A stretch of DNA of 64,000 bases from Mixta intestinalis (GCF_009914055.1 NZ_CP028271.1:2914001-2978000), one strand, 5' to 3'. Counted from the first letter of the stretch, positions 54,299 to 63,713 are shown. The notes: a model not told the origin generated them from the letters alone. A program made the numbers and translations.

Positions 54299-54964
54299 AT
54301 GGGTGTGATACATGAGATTGTCCAGGCGCTCTGGCATCAGGATTTTGCCGCGCTGGCCAATCCAGACGTAGTTTGGATCGTTTACGGCATTATGTTTACA
54401 ACGCTGTTTCTGGAAAACGGTCTGCTGCCTGCTTCTTTCCTGCCAGGCGACAGCCTGCTGCTGCTGGCCGGCGCGATGATCGCCAAAGGCGTGATGGATT
54501 TTATTCCCACCATGGTGATTCTGACCACCGCCGCCAGCCTGGGCTGCTGGCTAAGCTATTTGCAGGGGCGTTGGCTCGGCAACACTAAGCTGGTTAAGAG
54601 CTGGCTGATGCACCTGCCCGCGCAGTACCACCAGCGCGCCTGGCATCTGTTTAACCGCCACGGCCTGATGGCGCTGCTGGTAGGCCGTTTCCTGGCCTTC
54701 GTTCGCACACTGCTGCCGACGATGGCGGGTATTTCCGGTCTGCAAAACGGACGCTTTCAGCTGTTTAACTGGCTGAGTGGCCTGCTGTGGGTAACGATCG
54801 TTGTCGCTTTCGGCTACGGCATCAGTCAGGTGCCTTTTATCAAGCGTCACGAAGATCAGGTGATGGCCATCCTGATTATCCTGCCGGTTGCCCTGCTGTT
54901 CCTCGGCCTCGCGGGCAGTATCGCACTGATCTGGAAAAAGCGCCGCCAGCGCCAGCGTGCCTGA
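54299..54964 (+). CDS. yghB: DedA-family inner-membrane protein
   Basis: A 221-residue polytopic protein almost colinear with E. coli YghB (219 residues). The conserved FLENGLLPASFLPGDSLLLLAG and GRFLAFVRTLLPTMAGISG are present. DedA proteins act in membrane homeostasis and proton-linked transport; YghB and YqjA support cell division and drug tolerance in E. coli. It ends in a short hairpin region shared with the convergent yqhC. Confidence 0.95.
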   Translation: MGVIHEIVQALWHQDFAALANPDVVWIVYGIMFTTLFLENGLLPASFLPGDSLLLLAGAMIAKGVMDFIPTMVILTTAASLGCWLSYLQGRWLGNTKLVKSWLMHLPAQYHQRAWHLFNRHGLMALLVGRFLAFVRTLLPTMAGISGLQNGRFQLFNWLSGLLWVTIVVAFGYGISQVPFIKRHEDQVMAILIILPVALLFLGLAGSIALIWKKRRQRQRA

Positions 54965-54972
54965 ATCCGGTG

Positions 54973-55001
54973 CGGCGGCGGGATGGTTATCCTGCCAGCC
55001 G
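54973..55001. terminator. Hairpin at the yghB-yqhC convergent junction
   Basis: CGGC-GGCGGGAT-GGTT-ATCCTGCC-A-GCCG folds into a stem with one G-T pair and one bulge; it covers the stop codon of yqhC. No T-run. Confidence 0.4.
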
Positions 55002-55889
55002 CATACGCGTCATCTCTTCCCCCGGCGTTACGCCAAAATAACGTTTGAACTCGCGTGAGAACTGCGAAGCGCTTTCATAGCCGACCCGCATTGCCGCCGC
55101 ACTGGCCTTCAGCCCTTCCTGCAACATCATGGTACGTGCCTGGTGCAGACGATAGCTTTTCAGATATTGCAGCGGCGAAGTGCTGGTCACCGCCTTAAAG
55201 TTGTGATGAAACGCCGAGACGCTCATGTTGACCTCCGCCGCCAGCAGCTCCACGCTCAGGTTATCGGTGTAGCTGGTTTCGATGCGCCGTAGCGCCCGCG
55301 CAATCTGACTGAACTGGGTATGTCGGCTGACCAGCGACAGCAGCGCGCCGCCGCATGGTCCCATAAGCACATAATAAAGAATCTCCCGCACGATCTGCGG
55401 ACCAAGCACGCGCGCATCGCGATTGCTTTGCATCACGTCAAGCAGCCGTTCGGTAGCGCAGAGCAGCGCTTCAGAAAGAAAGGCAGAGTGGATGCCCTGG
55501 TTGAGCGGCTTCGGCTGGAAGCTGTCATCATCGTTAAGTTCGATCAACAGATCCTGCAATTTCAGCATATCTACGTGCAGCATCATTCCCGCCAGCGGGC
55601 TTTCCGGCGTGGCAAAGGTTTCACATTCAAACGGTAGCGGAATGGTGAGCATCAGATATTTACTGGCGTCGTAATTAAAGGTAGTGGTGCCGATATAGCC
55701 CACTTTTTTGCCCTGAAACAGGACGATGATGCCGGGGCGATACATGACCGGCGTTCGCCCGCAGGGGTTATCGGCGTAGAGCAGCTGAACGTCCGGCAGT
55801 TCCGGCAGCGCGGCTCGCCCTGCCTTACGCAGCTGTATGACTTTTTGCGCCAGCATGGCGCAGATCGCTTCCCGCTCCATTGTTTTCAC
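54987..55889 (-). CDS. yqhC: AraC-family regulator YqhC
   Basis: A 300-residue AraC-type activator. The N-terminal regulatory domain is followed by a C-terminal double HTH with LSVELLAAEVNMSVSAFHHNFK and YESASQFSREFKRYFGVTP. E. coli YqhC activates yqhD and dkgA in response to aldehydes such as furfural and glyoxal. Here dkgA is divergent across a 200-base gap and yqhD is absent, so YqhC should control dkgA alone. Confidence 0.92.
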   Translation of the reverse strand: MKTMEREAICAMLAQKVIQLRKAGRAALPELPDVQLLYADNPCGRTPVMYRPGIIVLFQGKKVGYIGTTTFNYDASKYLMLTIPLPFECETFATPESPLAGMMLHVDMLKLQDLLIELNDDDSFQPKPLNQGIHSAFLSEALLCATERLLDVMQSNRDARVLGPQIVREILYYVLMGPCGGALLSLVSRHTQFSQIARALRRIETSYTDNLSVELLAAEVNMSVSAFHHNFKAVTSTSPLQYLKSYRLHQARTMMLQEGLKASAAAMRVGYESASQFSREFKRYFGVTPGEEMTRMRLAG

Positions 55890-56043
55890 TCTCTGTCTTG
55901 TGATTATGGCAGTGTGCCCGTTACTGATGCAATTCTCCAGTCGTCAGCAGAATCAGGCAAGATTCCCGCAGAATTAAGCATTGAGGCACCGGCAACCGTT
56001 GACCACAATGGGTTGCGGCTCAGCCGCGCGAGGATATCTCGAC

Positions 56044-56067
56044 TAGACTTAAGCGTTATCAGGTCTA
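56044..56067. promoter_or_regulatory. Inverted repeat before dkgA (possible YqhC site)
   Basis: TAGAC (56044-56048) and GTCTA (56063-56067) flank 14 bases, about 23 bases before the dkgA start. Its role as a YqhC operator is inferred from position only. Confidence 0.3.
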
Positions 56068-56089
56068 ATTACCCCATTAAGGAGACGTT

Positions 56090-56914
56090 ATGGCAGACCA
56101 ACCGATTATTAAGCTACGCGACGGCAATATGATGCCTCAGCTGGGTCTGGGCGTGTGGCAGGCCACTATTGAGGAAGCCCGCAACGCGGCGCTGAAGGCG
56201 TTGGAAGTTGGCTACCGCTCTATTGATACCGCCGCCATTTATAAAAATGAGGAAGGTATCGGTCAGGCTTTGCAGCAGACCGACGTGCCGCGCGAGGAGA
56301 TTTTCGTAACCACCAAGCTGTGGAATGAAGATCAGCTGAACTGGCAGCAGGCAATGGAGAGCAGTTTGCAGAAGTTGCAGCTGGAGTCGGTGGATCTTTA
56401 TTTGATGCACTGGCCGTGCCCCGGTAAAGGTCATTACGTCGAAGCCTGGAAGGGAATGATTGAGCTACAGCAGCAGGGTCTGACGAAAAGTATTGGGGTA
56501 TGTAATTTCCAGGAAACGCATCTGAAGCGGCTGATTGATGAAACGGGCGTGACGCCGGTAGTTAATCAGGTGGAACTGCATCCGATGCTGCAACAGCGCG
56601 AACTGCATGCCTGGAATGCAATGCACCAGATTCAGACCGAGTCGTGGAGCCCGCTGGCGCAGGGCGGCAAAGGCGTGTTCGATCAGGATGTGATCAAACA
56701 ACTGGCGAAGAAATATGGTAAGACACCTGCGCAGGTGGTGATCCGCTGGCATCTGGATAGTGGTCTGGTGGTGATTCCGAAGTCGGTTACGCCGTCGCGC
56801 ATTGAGGAGAATTTCCACGTGTTTGATTTCCGTCTGGAGAAGACAGAAATTAGCGAGATTGCGAAACTTGATAGCGGTAATCGTCTGGGGCCACACCCGG
56901 ATGAGCTGAACTAA
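56090..56914 (+). CDS. dkgA: 2,5-diketo-D-gluconate reductase A / methylglyoxal reductase
   Basis: A 274-residue aldo-keto reductase. The catalytic tetrad is visible: Asp in SIDTAAIYKNE, Tyr in the same segment, Lys in TTKLWNED and His in LMHWPCPG; the C-terminal IPKSVTPSRIEEN binds the NADPH adenosine phosphate. It detoxifies methylglyoxal and other aldehydes and reduces 2,5-diketogluconate. AAGGAGAC precedes the ATG. It is divergent from its likely activator yqhC. Confidence 0.96.
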   Translation: MADQPIIKLRDGNMMPQLGLGVWQATIEEARNAALKALEVGYRSIDTAAIYKNEEGIGQALQQTDVPREEIFVTTKLWNEDQLNWQQAMESSLQKLQLESVDLYLMHWPCPGKGHYVEAWKGMIELQQQGLTKSIGVCNFQETHLKRLIDETGVTPVVNQVELHPMLQQRELHAWNAMHQIQTESWSPLAQGGKGVFDQDVIKQLAKKYGKTPAQVVIRWHLDSGLVVIPKSVTPSRIEENFHVFDFRLEKTEISEIAKLDSGNRLGPHPDELN

Positions 56915-56922
56915 GATTAACG

Positions 56923-56948
56923 GCCGGGCAGCAGTTTTAATGCCCGGC
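56923..56948 (+). terminator. Hairpin terminator after dkgA
   Basis: GCCGGGCA and TGCCCGGC form an 8-bp perfect stem with a 10-base loop followed by TTTA, starting 9 bases after the stop. The T-run is short. Confidence 0.7.
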
Positions 56949-57105
56949 TTTAGCGGTAAAGTTTGACAGATTTCAAAAAGACGCCTAATCCAACTCCCTT
57001 CCTGATAAGTTAAAAATACATTCACAACTAATACAAAATGCGACTTTGACAACTGATTAAATAATAGGCAGGATTAAAACTTAATGGACTATCTGAGGGT
57101 AAACA

Positions 57106-57546
57106 ATGCCAACAAAAACATTTCGCTTTACTCAACTTGCAGATTTACGTGCCGAAGGGGTCGGCTCCATGCATGCATCTTTTACATTGTCACTCAATAT
57201 AGCCGAGGATGATGTGAAAGAAGGTAAAAAATTATCTGTGTCGGCACATATGTTATGTAATGCGGCTAAAGCGTATGGATCAGGAAAAATTGTGCCTTGG
57301 TGTACGGTAATAAATAATATCGACCATAAAAAATACGTTCTGGATGCAAAAGGAAAGTCTTTTGTCCTCAGCCAGGATGCAATATTAATTGGCAGTTCTG
57401 ATTTCACCATACCGTACAAAGGAAACGTTCGTCCAGCCATAGATACAGAGGCGGGTTATGTTTTAGATACCGCTTACAGCGGAGTAATAGTCTCTTCCCT
57501 CAAAAAAATAAAACGAAAAATCTTATTAAATCAATTTAAAAGATGA
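57106..57546 (+). CDS. Protein of unknown function, AT-rich gene pair, first gene (146 aa)
   Basis: I do not recognise this 146-residue protein. It has no signal peptide or membrane helix. The sequence alternates strands and turns (FTLSLNIAEDD, KLSVSAHMLC, VINNIDHKKYVLDA, GSSDFTIPYKG), which suggests a beta-rich fold, with a basic C-terminus (KKIKRKILLNQFKR). Two Cys are at LCNAA and WCTV. GAGGGTAAAC precedes the ATG. Its stop overlaps the start of the next gene (ATGA), so the two form one operon. GC content is clearly below the surrounding genes, which suggests a foreign origin. In E. coli this site holds yqhG/yqhH. Confidence 0.6.
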   Translation: MPTKTFRFTQLADLRAEGVGSMHASFTLSLNIAEDDVKEGKKLSVSAHMLCNAAKAYGSGKIVPWCTVINNIDHKKYVLDAKGKSFVLSQDAILIGSSDFTIPYKGNVRPAIDTEAGYVLDTAYSGVIVSSLKKIKRKILLNQFKR

Positions 57547-58124
57547 CCATGAAAAAATTAATCGGCTTATTAACCATAACAACTCTTTTTCTCTTAAGCC
57601 TGTCCGCTTTTTCTTTCGCTGAGCGGGTGGCAGATGACAAGCTGCAAAAAAATGAAAGCACTCAGCAAGCCGCTGAGCTTAGCCGAAAAATGGTGCTGTC
57701 AGATCAAGCGGAGAAAAATAATATTCTTAATCAATTAAAAAACCTTCTTGTCAAAAACCCTGACAATAATGACATCAGGAAAATCTATATCAACCAGCTT
57801 ATTGCTGAAAAACATTATCAGGAAGGATTAAATAACCTTGAGGTACTGAATCAAAAAAATTTAACCCGCACCCACTTACTTACCCAGTGTATGTTAAAAG
57901 AGAGGTTAGGAAACAGAGATGAGAATTGTTATAAAAAGGTTATCGCTCTGTCTGAGCAGGCAAAGGTTATTGATTCAGACTATATGAGCGCACTTTTCTT
58001 CATTGATAAAGAGAAATTTGAAAATTTAAAAGCAAAACTCATTAAAGAAAATAAATTCAGGGAAAGTGACTTTTTAGTCTTCACGCTGGGTAAAGAAGGA
58101 ATGTTGCATGAATTTTACCCATAG
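57543..58124 (+). CDS. Secreted helical-repeat protein of unknown function, second gene of the AT-rich pair (193 aa)
   Basis: A 193-residue protein with an N-terminal signal peptide (MKKLIGLLTITTLFLLSLSAFSFA, cleaved after SFA) and a mostly helical mature region of TPR/SEL1-like character: LKNLLVKNPDNNDIRKIY then YINQLIAEKHYQEGL and LNNLEVLNQKN. Two Cys lie in TQCMLKE and ENCYKK. The first start overlaps the stop of the preceding gene; ATG 57549 is also possible. AT-rich like its partner. No function can be named; a periplasmic scaffold or immunity-type role is speculation. Confidence 0.6.
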   Translation: MTMKKLIGLLTITTLFLLSLSAFSFAERVADDKLQKNESTQQAAELSRKMVLSDQAEKNNILNQLKNLLVKNPDNNDIRKIYINQLIAEKHYQEGLNNLEVLNQKNLTRTHLLTQCMLKERLGNRDENCYKKVIALSEQAKVIDSDYMSALFFIDKEKFENLKAKLIKENKFRESDFLVFTLGKEGMLHEFYP

Positions 58125-58194
58125 CACACGGGGACTGGTTCAGTATCTGATTTAACGGTATCAAAATGTATGTACATTGCTATGTCAGGCGGCG

Positions 58195-59622
58195 TTAGCC
58201 GCCCTGCGCTGGCAACACCTGTAGCTGTCCGGCGGTACCACGATCCGCCATTTCCAGCGTCTGGCTGTGGTAGACGAACGGGAAATGTTCCGAGGAAGAT
58301 TGCGTGAAAGCCACCAGCAACTCTACTTCACCATCGATCCAGACGGTATCTTTCCAGCCGCGATCTTCGCCAAACGGCTGCGCGCCGTTAACGCTTTTTA
58401 TCAGGAAGGCAACGCCCTGAATGTGGAACGCCTGCGGCGTATCGGCATGCACGATCCAGCGCTCATATGTGCCCTGCTGCGCCTGGATGTCGATACGAGA
58501 GAGATCCCACAGCGCGCCATTAATGCCCGGCTGCGCATCGCCCAGACGCAGTTCGCGCGTGCGTATCGGCGTGCCGTCGATGATTTGATCGGCTAACAGG
58601 CGCATCGGCAGGTTGTCGGTCACCAGCGGCAGCAGGCCGGTTGGGCGCAGCGTCAGGATCAGCGTTGAGGTTAAAATACTGGACGGTTCAAACAGACCGC
58701 GCAGGCGATCCATAATACCTGCCGCCACGCCCGCAGTAATGGAAACCTCTTCACCCTGCGACATATCCAGCAGCACTTCACGGCGCTCACCGGGAGCCAG
58801 AGAGAGCTGTTGTACGGCCACCGGTGCGGGCAGGAAGCCCTGGTCGCTGGCGATAACGTGGAACGGGCGACTGTCGCTCAGCACCATTTCGTAGCGACGG
58901 CAGTTGGAGGCGTTGAGCAACCGTAAACGCACCCAGCCACGCGAGACTTCAATAAAGGGATTTTGCACACCGTTAACCAGTAGCGTATCGCCTACTAGCC
59001 CACCGTTTTCCGGCGGGTTATAGATCGGCGTACCAAAGTTATCGAGGCGCTTATCCTGAATAATCAACGGGAAATCATCAACGCCGTAATGTTTTGGAAT
59101 CGGCAATGACTGGCTAAGCTCATCCTCAATCAGCCACATCCCCGCCAGACCGTTATAGACATGCTGCGCCATATGACCAGGCGTAGTGGCGTGATACCAG
59201 CAAGTAGCGGCGCGTTGACGGATCGGCAGAACCGGTGCCCAGTCAACGCCAGACGACATCAGACGCGGAGCACCACCGCTCAGTGCGCCGGGTACCAGCA
59301 GGCCGCCGACGCTCATCGCTACCGGTTCATTCAGGCGGTTATTGTAGATAAGTTTGGCATCGTCGCCGCTCCAGACCCGTACCGTTGGCCCCAGATAGAG
59401 ACCGTTAACGCCCCACACCGGCACCTTATTACCGTCGCCGGAGAATGACCAGTGGCTGCGCTGGATTGTCAGAAACAGCGGCTGACCGCGACGCGATTCC
59501 AGCAACGGCGGTATCGGTAACGGCGTTTCACTGCCTGTCGCCGCGCGGGCGCTGATGGGCAACGCGCCCGCACACAGGGCGATACCCGATGCCTGTATAA
59601 ATTGACGTCGACTGAAAGACAT
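58195..59622 (-). CDS. ftsP: Cell-division protein FtsP (SufI)
   Basis: A 475-residue periplasmic multicopper-oxidase-fold protein without the copper ligands, exported by Tat. The signal peptide MSFSRRQFIQASGIALCAG has the twin-Arg motif SRRQF. It is a divisome protein that stabilises septation under stress. It follows plsC on the minus strand as in E. coli. The convergent unknown gene pair ends 70 bases from its stop. Confidence 0.95.
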   Translation of the reverse strand: MSFSRRQFIQASGIALCAGALPISARAATGSETPLPIPPLLESRRGQPLFLTIQRSHWSFSGDGNKVPVWGVNGLYLGPTVRVWSGDDAKLIYNNRLNEPVAMSVGGLLVPGALSGGAPRLMSSGVDWAPVLPIRQRAATCWYHATTPGHMAQHVYNGLAGMWLIEDELSQSLPIPKHYGVDDFPLIIQDKRLDNFGTPIYNPPENGGLVGDTLLVNGVQNPFIEVSRGWVRLRLLNASNCRRYEMVLSDSRPFHVIASDQGFLPAPVAVQQLSLAPGERREVLLDMSQGEEVSITAGVAAGIMDRLRGLFEPSSILTSTLILTLRPTGLLPLVTDNLPMRLLADQIIDGTPIRTRELRLGDAQPGINGALWDLSRIDIQAQQGTYERWIVHADTPQAFHIQGVAFLIKSVNGAQPFGEDRGWKDTVWIDGEVELLVAFTQSSSEHFPFVYHSQTLEMADRGTAGQLQVLPAQGG

Positions 59623-59718
59623 AACGACTCCATTGCGGTGCGCGGCAAAAGGCTGACGCAGTCCGTTTTTATTGTTGTTCAGGGATTGCTGTGGGGCCGC
59701 GGCTGCGGCCCGAATGAA

Positions 59719-60456
59719 TTATAATTTACCGCTGGCTTCCCGTTCAGCCACTTCGGCATCCAGTTCAATCAGTTTAGCCTGCATCAGCTCACGACAGTGC
59801 GTTGCCAGCTTGCGCACCGACTCTTTCTCGAAATCAGCCACATCGATCGGCGGCAGCATTTCCACAATCACCAATCCATTTTTCCAGCGGTTGAGCTTAA
59901 TTTTATCGTGCGTGCTGGAGACGACGATCGGAATAATCGGCACGCCCGCCGCCATTGCCGCATGAAACGCCCCGGTTTTAAACGGCAGCAGCCCACGTCC
60001 ACGGCTGCGCGTTCCTTCCGGGAACATCCAGAAAGAGATACGTTTTCTCTTAAACTCTTCCACTACCTTCGCGATGGTACTGTGCGCTTTGGCGCGGTTG
60101 TCACGATCGATCAGCAGGTTGCCTGTCAGCCAGTAAAGCTGGCCAAAAAAAGGAATCCACAGCAGGCTTTTTTTGCCCACGGTAACCGTGGTCGGCTGAA
60201 CGATATTCGATGCGGTGATCATATCGAAGTTGTTCTGATGGTTAGCAATATAGATAGCATTGCCATAGTTTGCCGCTTCCTTCGGCTTACGCACCTCAAC
60301 CTTCACGCCAAATAGCGGTGCCAGCGCACCGAACATGTGGCCGAAGGTGGCGACATGACGCGGGTTACGCGGAGAAAACAGACACCAGATACAACCAAAT
60401 ACACACACCAGAATGGAATAAATAATCACTATCAGGGTACGTAAAATTACCAGCAT
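59719..60456 (-). CDS. plsC: 1-acyl-sn-glycerol-3-phosphate acyltransferase
   Basis: A 245-residue membrane enzyme that makes phosphatidic acid from lysophosphatidate. Catalytic HX4D appears in ANHQNNFD, the FPEGTRS motif in WMFPEGTRSRG, and the hydrophobic N-terminus MLVILRTLIVIIYSILVC anchors it. ATG 60456 gives the exact E. coli length; the longer open frame runs into the parC-plsC gap. It lies between parC and ftsP as in E. coli. Confidence 0.96.
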   Translation of the reverse strand: MLVILRTLIVIIYSILVCVFGCIWCLFSPRNPRHVATFGHMFGALAPLFGVKVEVRKPKEAANYGNAIYIANHQNNFDMITASNIVQPTTVTVGKKSLLWIPFFGQLYWLTGNLLIDRDNRAKAHSTIAKVVEEFKRKRISFWMFPEGTRSRGRGLLPFKTGAFHAAMAAGVPIIPIVVSSTHDKIKLNRWKNGLVIVEMLPPIDVADFEKESVRKLATHCRELMQAKLIELDAEVAEREASGKL

Positions 60457-60562
60457 AACGACCTCATTGTGGCTTCCGCCTAAGTATACCGGCTTTGCAT
60501 GAAAACATGCCGATACTGCCCCGGCGCCCGTCTGCACGGTGCGCCGGACTCCTTGCCCGCGA

Positions 60563-62836
60563 TCAGGCTTCGCTGTCGTCAGAAACGGCGCGTGCCGGTG
60601 CGTCAATCTCGACGCGATCGATGCGCTGCAAACCACGCGGCAGCAGCGTCCCGCGACGTCCGCGCTCGGCACGGAACTTCTGTAGTTCTTCCGGGCGTAA
60701 CGTAAGCTTGCGCTTGCCAACATGAAGCGTGACCGCACTGCCCGGCGGCAGCAGGTAGAGCCAGGCGAGGCGATCTTCACCGCTGGCGGCCTGGGCCGAC
60801 GGAATAGAGATAATTTTGTTGCCTTTACCTTTCGACAGCTGCGGCAGATCGCCCACCGGGAACATCAGCATACGTCCCGCCGCGGTAATCGCCAGCAGCA
60901 TATCGTCGTCGCTGTGAATCGCCATCGGCGTAATGACTTTAGCGTTTTCCGGCAGCGTTAGCAGCGCTTTACCGGCACGGTTGCGCGAGATCAGATCGGC
61001 AAAAGTACAAACGAATCCATAACCGGCATCAGAGGCCATCAGCAATCGCTGATCTTCCGCCTCCATCAGCACCTGCTCAATCACCGCACCCGGCGGCGGC
61101 GTCAGCTTGCCGGTCAGCGGCTCGCCCTGGCTACGCGCCGATGGCAACGTGGTAGGATCGAGCGTATAGCTGCGCCCGGTGGAGTCGATAAAGGCCACCG
61201 GCTGGTTGCTTTTACCGCGTGCGGCGGCCAGATAGCTGTCGCCCGCTTTATAGCTTAGCCCCGTAGGATCGATATCGTGGCCTTTGGCGCTACGCACCCA
61301 GCCCATCTGCGACAGTACAATGGTAACCGGCTCGGACGGCACCAGTTCGTTTTCGCTAATCGCCTTCGCCTCTTCCCGCTCGTTCAGCGGTGAACGACGA
61401 TCGTCGCCGTAGGCTTCGCTGTCTGCCAGCAGCTCTTTTTTCAACAGCGTATTCATACGGCGCTCGGAGGCCAGCGTCGCCTGTAGGCTGTCACGCTCTT
61501 TTTCCAGCTCGCTCTGCTCGCCGCGAATCTTCATCTCTTCCAGCTTCGCCAGGTGGCGCAGCTTCAACTCCAGAATCGCTTCCGCCTGGGTTTCGCTGAT
61601 GCCGAAACGCGACATCAGCGCAGGTTTCGGCTGATCCTCGCTGCGGATGATCTCAATCACTTCATCAATATTAAGGAAAGCAACCAGCAGGCCTTCAAGG
61701 ATATGCAGGCGCTTCAGCACCTTATCCAGACGATATTGCAGACGACGGCGCACCGTATCGCGTCGGAACACCAGCCATTCGCTCAGGATTTCCAGCAGGT
61801 TTTTCACCGCCGGACGGTTATCCAGCCCGATCATATTCAGGTTGATACGGTAGCTTTTTTCCAGATCGGTGGTGGCGAACAGATGGTTCATCACCTGATC
61901 GAGATCGACGCGGTTTGAACGCGGCACCAGTACCAAACGCGTCGGGTTCTCGTGATCCGACTCATCGCGCAGATCCTCAACCATCGGCAGCTTTTTATTG
62001 CGCATCTGGGTAGCGATCTGCTCCAGCACGCGCGCGCCGGAAACCTGATGCGGCAGCGCGGTAATCACCACGTCGCCATCCTCTTTTTTCCATACCGCAC
62101 GCTGACGTACCGATCCGCGCCCGTTTTGGTAGATCTTACGTATCTCGTCACGCGGCGTGATGATTTCTGCTTCGGTAGGGAAATCCGGCCCCTGAACAAT
62201 CTCCAGCAGATCGTCCAGGCTGGTTTTTGGGTTATCGATCAGCGCGATAGTCGCCTGCGCCACTTCCCGCAGATTGTGCGGCGGAATATCGGTTGCCATA
62301 CCCACGGCGATACCGGTGGTGCCGTTCAACAGGATGTTCGGCAGGCGCGCCGGCAGCATTTTCGGCTCGCTCAGGGTGCCATCAAAGTTCGGCACAAAAT
62401 CAACCGTACCCTGCCCCAGTTCACCCAGCAGCACTTCAGCGTAGCGCGACAGACGCGATTCGGTATAACGCATGGCGGCGAAAGATTTCGGATCGTCCGG
62501 CGCGCCCCAGTTACCCTGTCCATCCACCAGCGGATAGCGATAGGAGAACGGCTGCGCCATCAGCACCATCGCCTCATAGCAGGCGCTATCGCCGTGCGGA
62601 TGATATTTACCCAGCACGTCACCCACGGTACGCGCCGATTTTTTAAATTTTGCGCTGGCGTTCAGCCCCAGCTCCGACATCGCATAGACGATACGACGCT
62701 GTACCGGCTTCAGGCCATCGCCAATATAGGGAAGCGCCCTGTCCATGATGACGTACATGGAGTAGTTCAGGTACGCATTCTCGGTAAACTTATGCAGAGC
62801 AAGACGCTCTGCACCATCCTGCGTCAAGTCACTCAT
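60563..62836 (-). CDS. parC: DNA topoisomerase IV subunit A
   Basis: A 757-residue type II topoisomerase subunit for decatenation. The catalytic Tyr (residue 124 here, 120 in E. coli) is in AMRYTESRLS, and the quinolone-resistance region reads HPHGDSACYEAMVLMAQPF with Ser84 and Glu88, equivalent to the susceptible E. coli Ser80/Glu84. It carries four extra residues near the start (SDLTQDGAERL against SDMAERL). The C-terminal pinwheel domain follows. It leads the parC-plsC-ftsP group on the minus strand. Confidence 0.98.
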   Translation of the reverse strand: MSDLTQDGAERLALHKFTENAYLNYSMYVIMDRALPYIGDGLKPVQRRIVYAMSELGLNASAKFKKSARTVGDVLGKYHPHGDSACYEAMVLMAQPFSYRYPLVDGQGNWGAPDDPKSFAAMRYTESRLSRYAEVLLGELGQGTVDFVPNFDGTLSEPKMLPARLPNILLNGTTGIAVGMATDIPPHNLREVAQATIALIDNPKTSLDDLLEIVQGPDFPTEAEIITPRDEIRKIYQNGRGSVRQRAVWKKEDGDVVITALPHQVSGARVLEQIATQMRNKKLPMVEDLRDESDHENPTRLVLVPRSNRVDLDQVMNHLFATTDLEKSYRINLNMIGLDNRPAVKNLLEILSEWLVFRRDTVRRRLQYRLDKVLKRLHILEGLLVAFLNIDEVIEIIRSEDQPKPALMSRFGISETQAEAILELKLRHLAKLEEMKIRGEQSELEKERDSLQATLASERRMNTLLKKELLADSEAYGDDRRSPLNEREEAKAISENELVPSEPVTIVLSQMGWVRSAKGHDIDPTGLSYKAGDSYLAAARGKSNQPVAFIDSTGRSYTLDPTTLPSARSQGEPLTGKLTPPPGAVIEQVLMEAEDQRLLMASDAGYGFVCTFADLISRNRAGKALLTLPENAKVITPMAIHSDDDMLLAITAAGRMLMFPVGDLPQLSKGKGNKIISIPSAQAASGEDRLAWLYLLPPGSAVTLHVGKRKLTLRPEELQKFRAERGRRGTLLPRGLQRIDRVEIDAPARAVSDDSEA

Positions 62837-63099
62837 TAATTATTCCTCACGTTGCGGCAGGCAGCAGCGCACCGCATGACGATCTGTTTGGCGAAGATAG
62901 TACCTTATCTGATGCGGCGATGTCACAGATTAGTCATCGGCTGAAGCGGCAGTTTCTCTTGTCCGCTTTATCCATTTTTACTTCATATTGAGTGACGATT
63001 ATTGCCTCAGCCGCAAAAGTGTTATGATCAAACGTACATTTTTCTTCACCGGCTGCACGCGTACACTGCCCTCAGCCTTTATTAACGGAGCAACGCATA

Positions 63100-63681
63100 A
63101 TGAGTAAGATTTTGATTCTTGACGCGGGCAAAAAATTCGCCCACTCAAACGGTGAGCTGAACCACACCATGACCAACGTAGCTGAGACTTTCTTACGCGA
63201 TCTGGGCCATGAGGTGCAGGTAACGCGTATTGATGACGGCTATGATATTCAGCAGGAAGTGCAGAACTATCTCGCCAGCGACGTAGTGATCTATCAGATG
63301 CCGGGCTGGTGGATGGGCGAGCCGTGGATTATGAAAAAATATATCGACGAAGTCTTTACCGAAGGTCATGGCTCCCTGTACGCCAGCGATGGACGTACCC
63401 GTTCCGACGCCAGCAAAAAATATGGCTCTGGCGGCCTGCTGCAAGGCAAAAAATATATGCTGTCGCTGACCTGGAACGCGCCGCTGGAAGCCTTTACCGA
63501 TCCAGAGCAGTTCTTTGAAGGCGTGGGCGTGGATGGGCTCTATCTGCACTTCCATAAAGCCAATCAGTTCCTCGGCATGGAAGGTCTGCCTACCTTTATC
63601 TGTAACGACGTGATTAAACAGCCAGATATCCCACGTGATATCGAGCGCTACCGTGAGCACCTGGGCAAAATCTTTGCTTAA
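63100..63681 (+). CDS. mdaB: NADPH:quinone reductase MdaB
   Basis: A 193-residue flavodoxin-fold quinone reductase. ILILDAGKKFAHSNGELN at the start and YQMPGWWMGEPWIMKKYIDEV near residue 68 are MdaB-specific. It reduces quinones to quinols with NADPH, protecting against oxidative stress, and works with the quinol monooxygenase YgiN encoded 32 bases downstream. GGAG precedes the ATG. It is divergent from parC; ygiV, ygiW and qseBC found between them in E. coli are not here. Confidence 0.95.
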   Translation: MSKILILDAGKKFAHSNGELNHTMTNVAETFLRDLGHEVQVTRIDDGYDIQQEVQNYLASDVVIYQMPGWWMGEPWIMKKYIDEVFTEGHGSLYASDGRTRSDASKKYGSGGLLQGKKYMLSLTWNAPLEAFTDPEQFFEGVGVDGLYLHFHKANQFLGMEGLPTFICNDVIKQPDIPRDIERYREHLGKIFA

Positions 63682-63713
63682 CTTAAAGCTCTATATTTTA
63701 CCAGGGGCTTATT

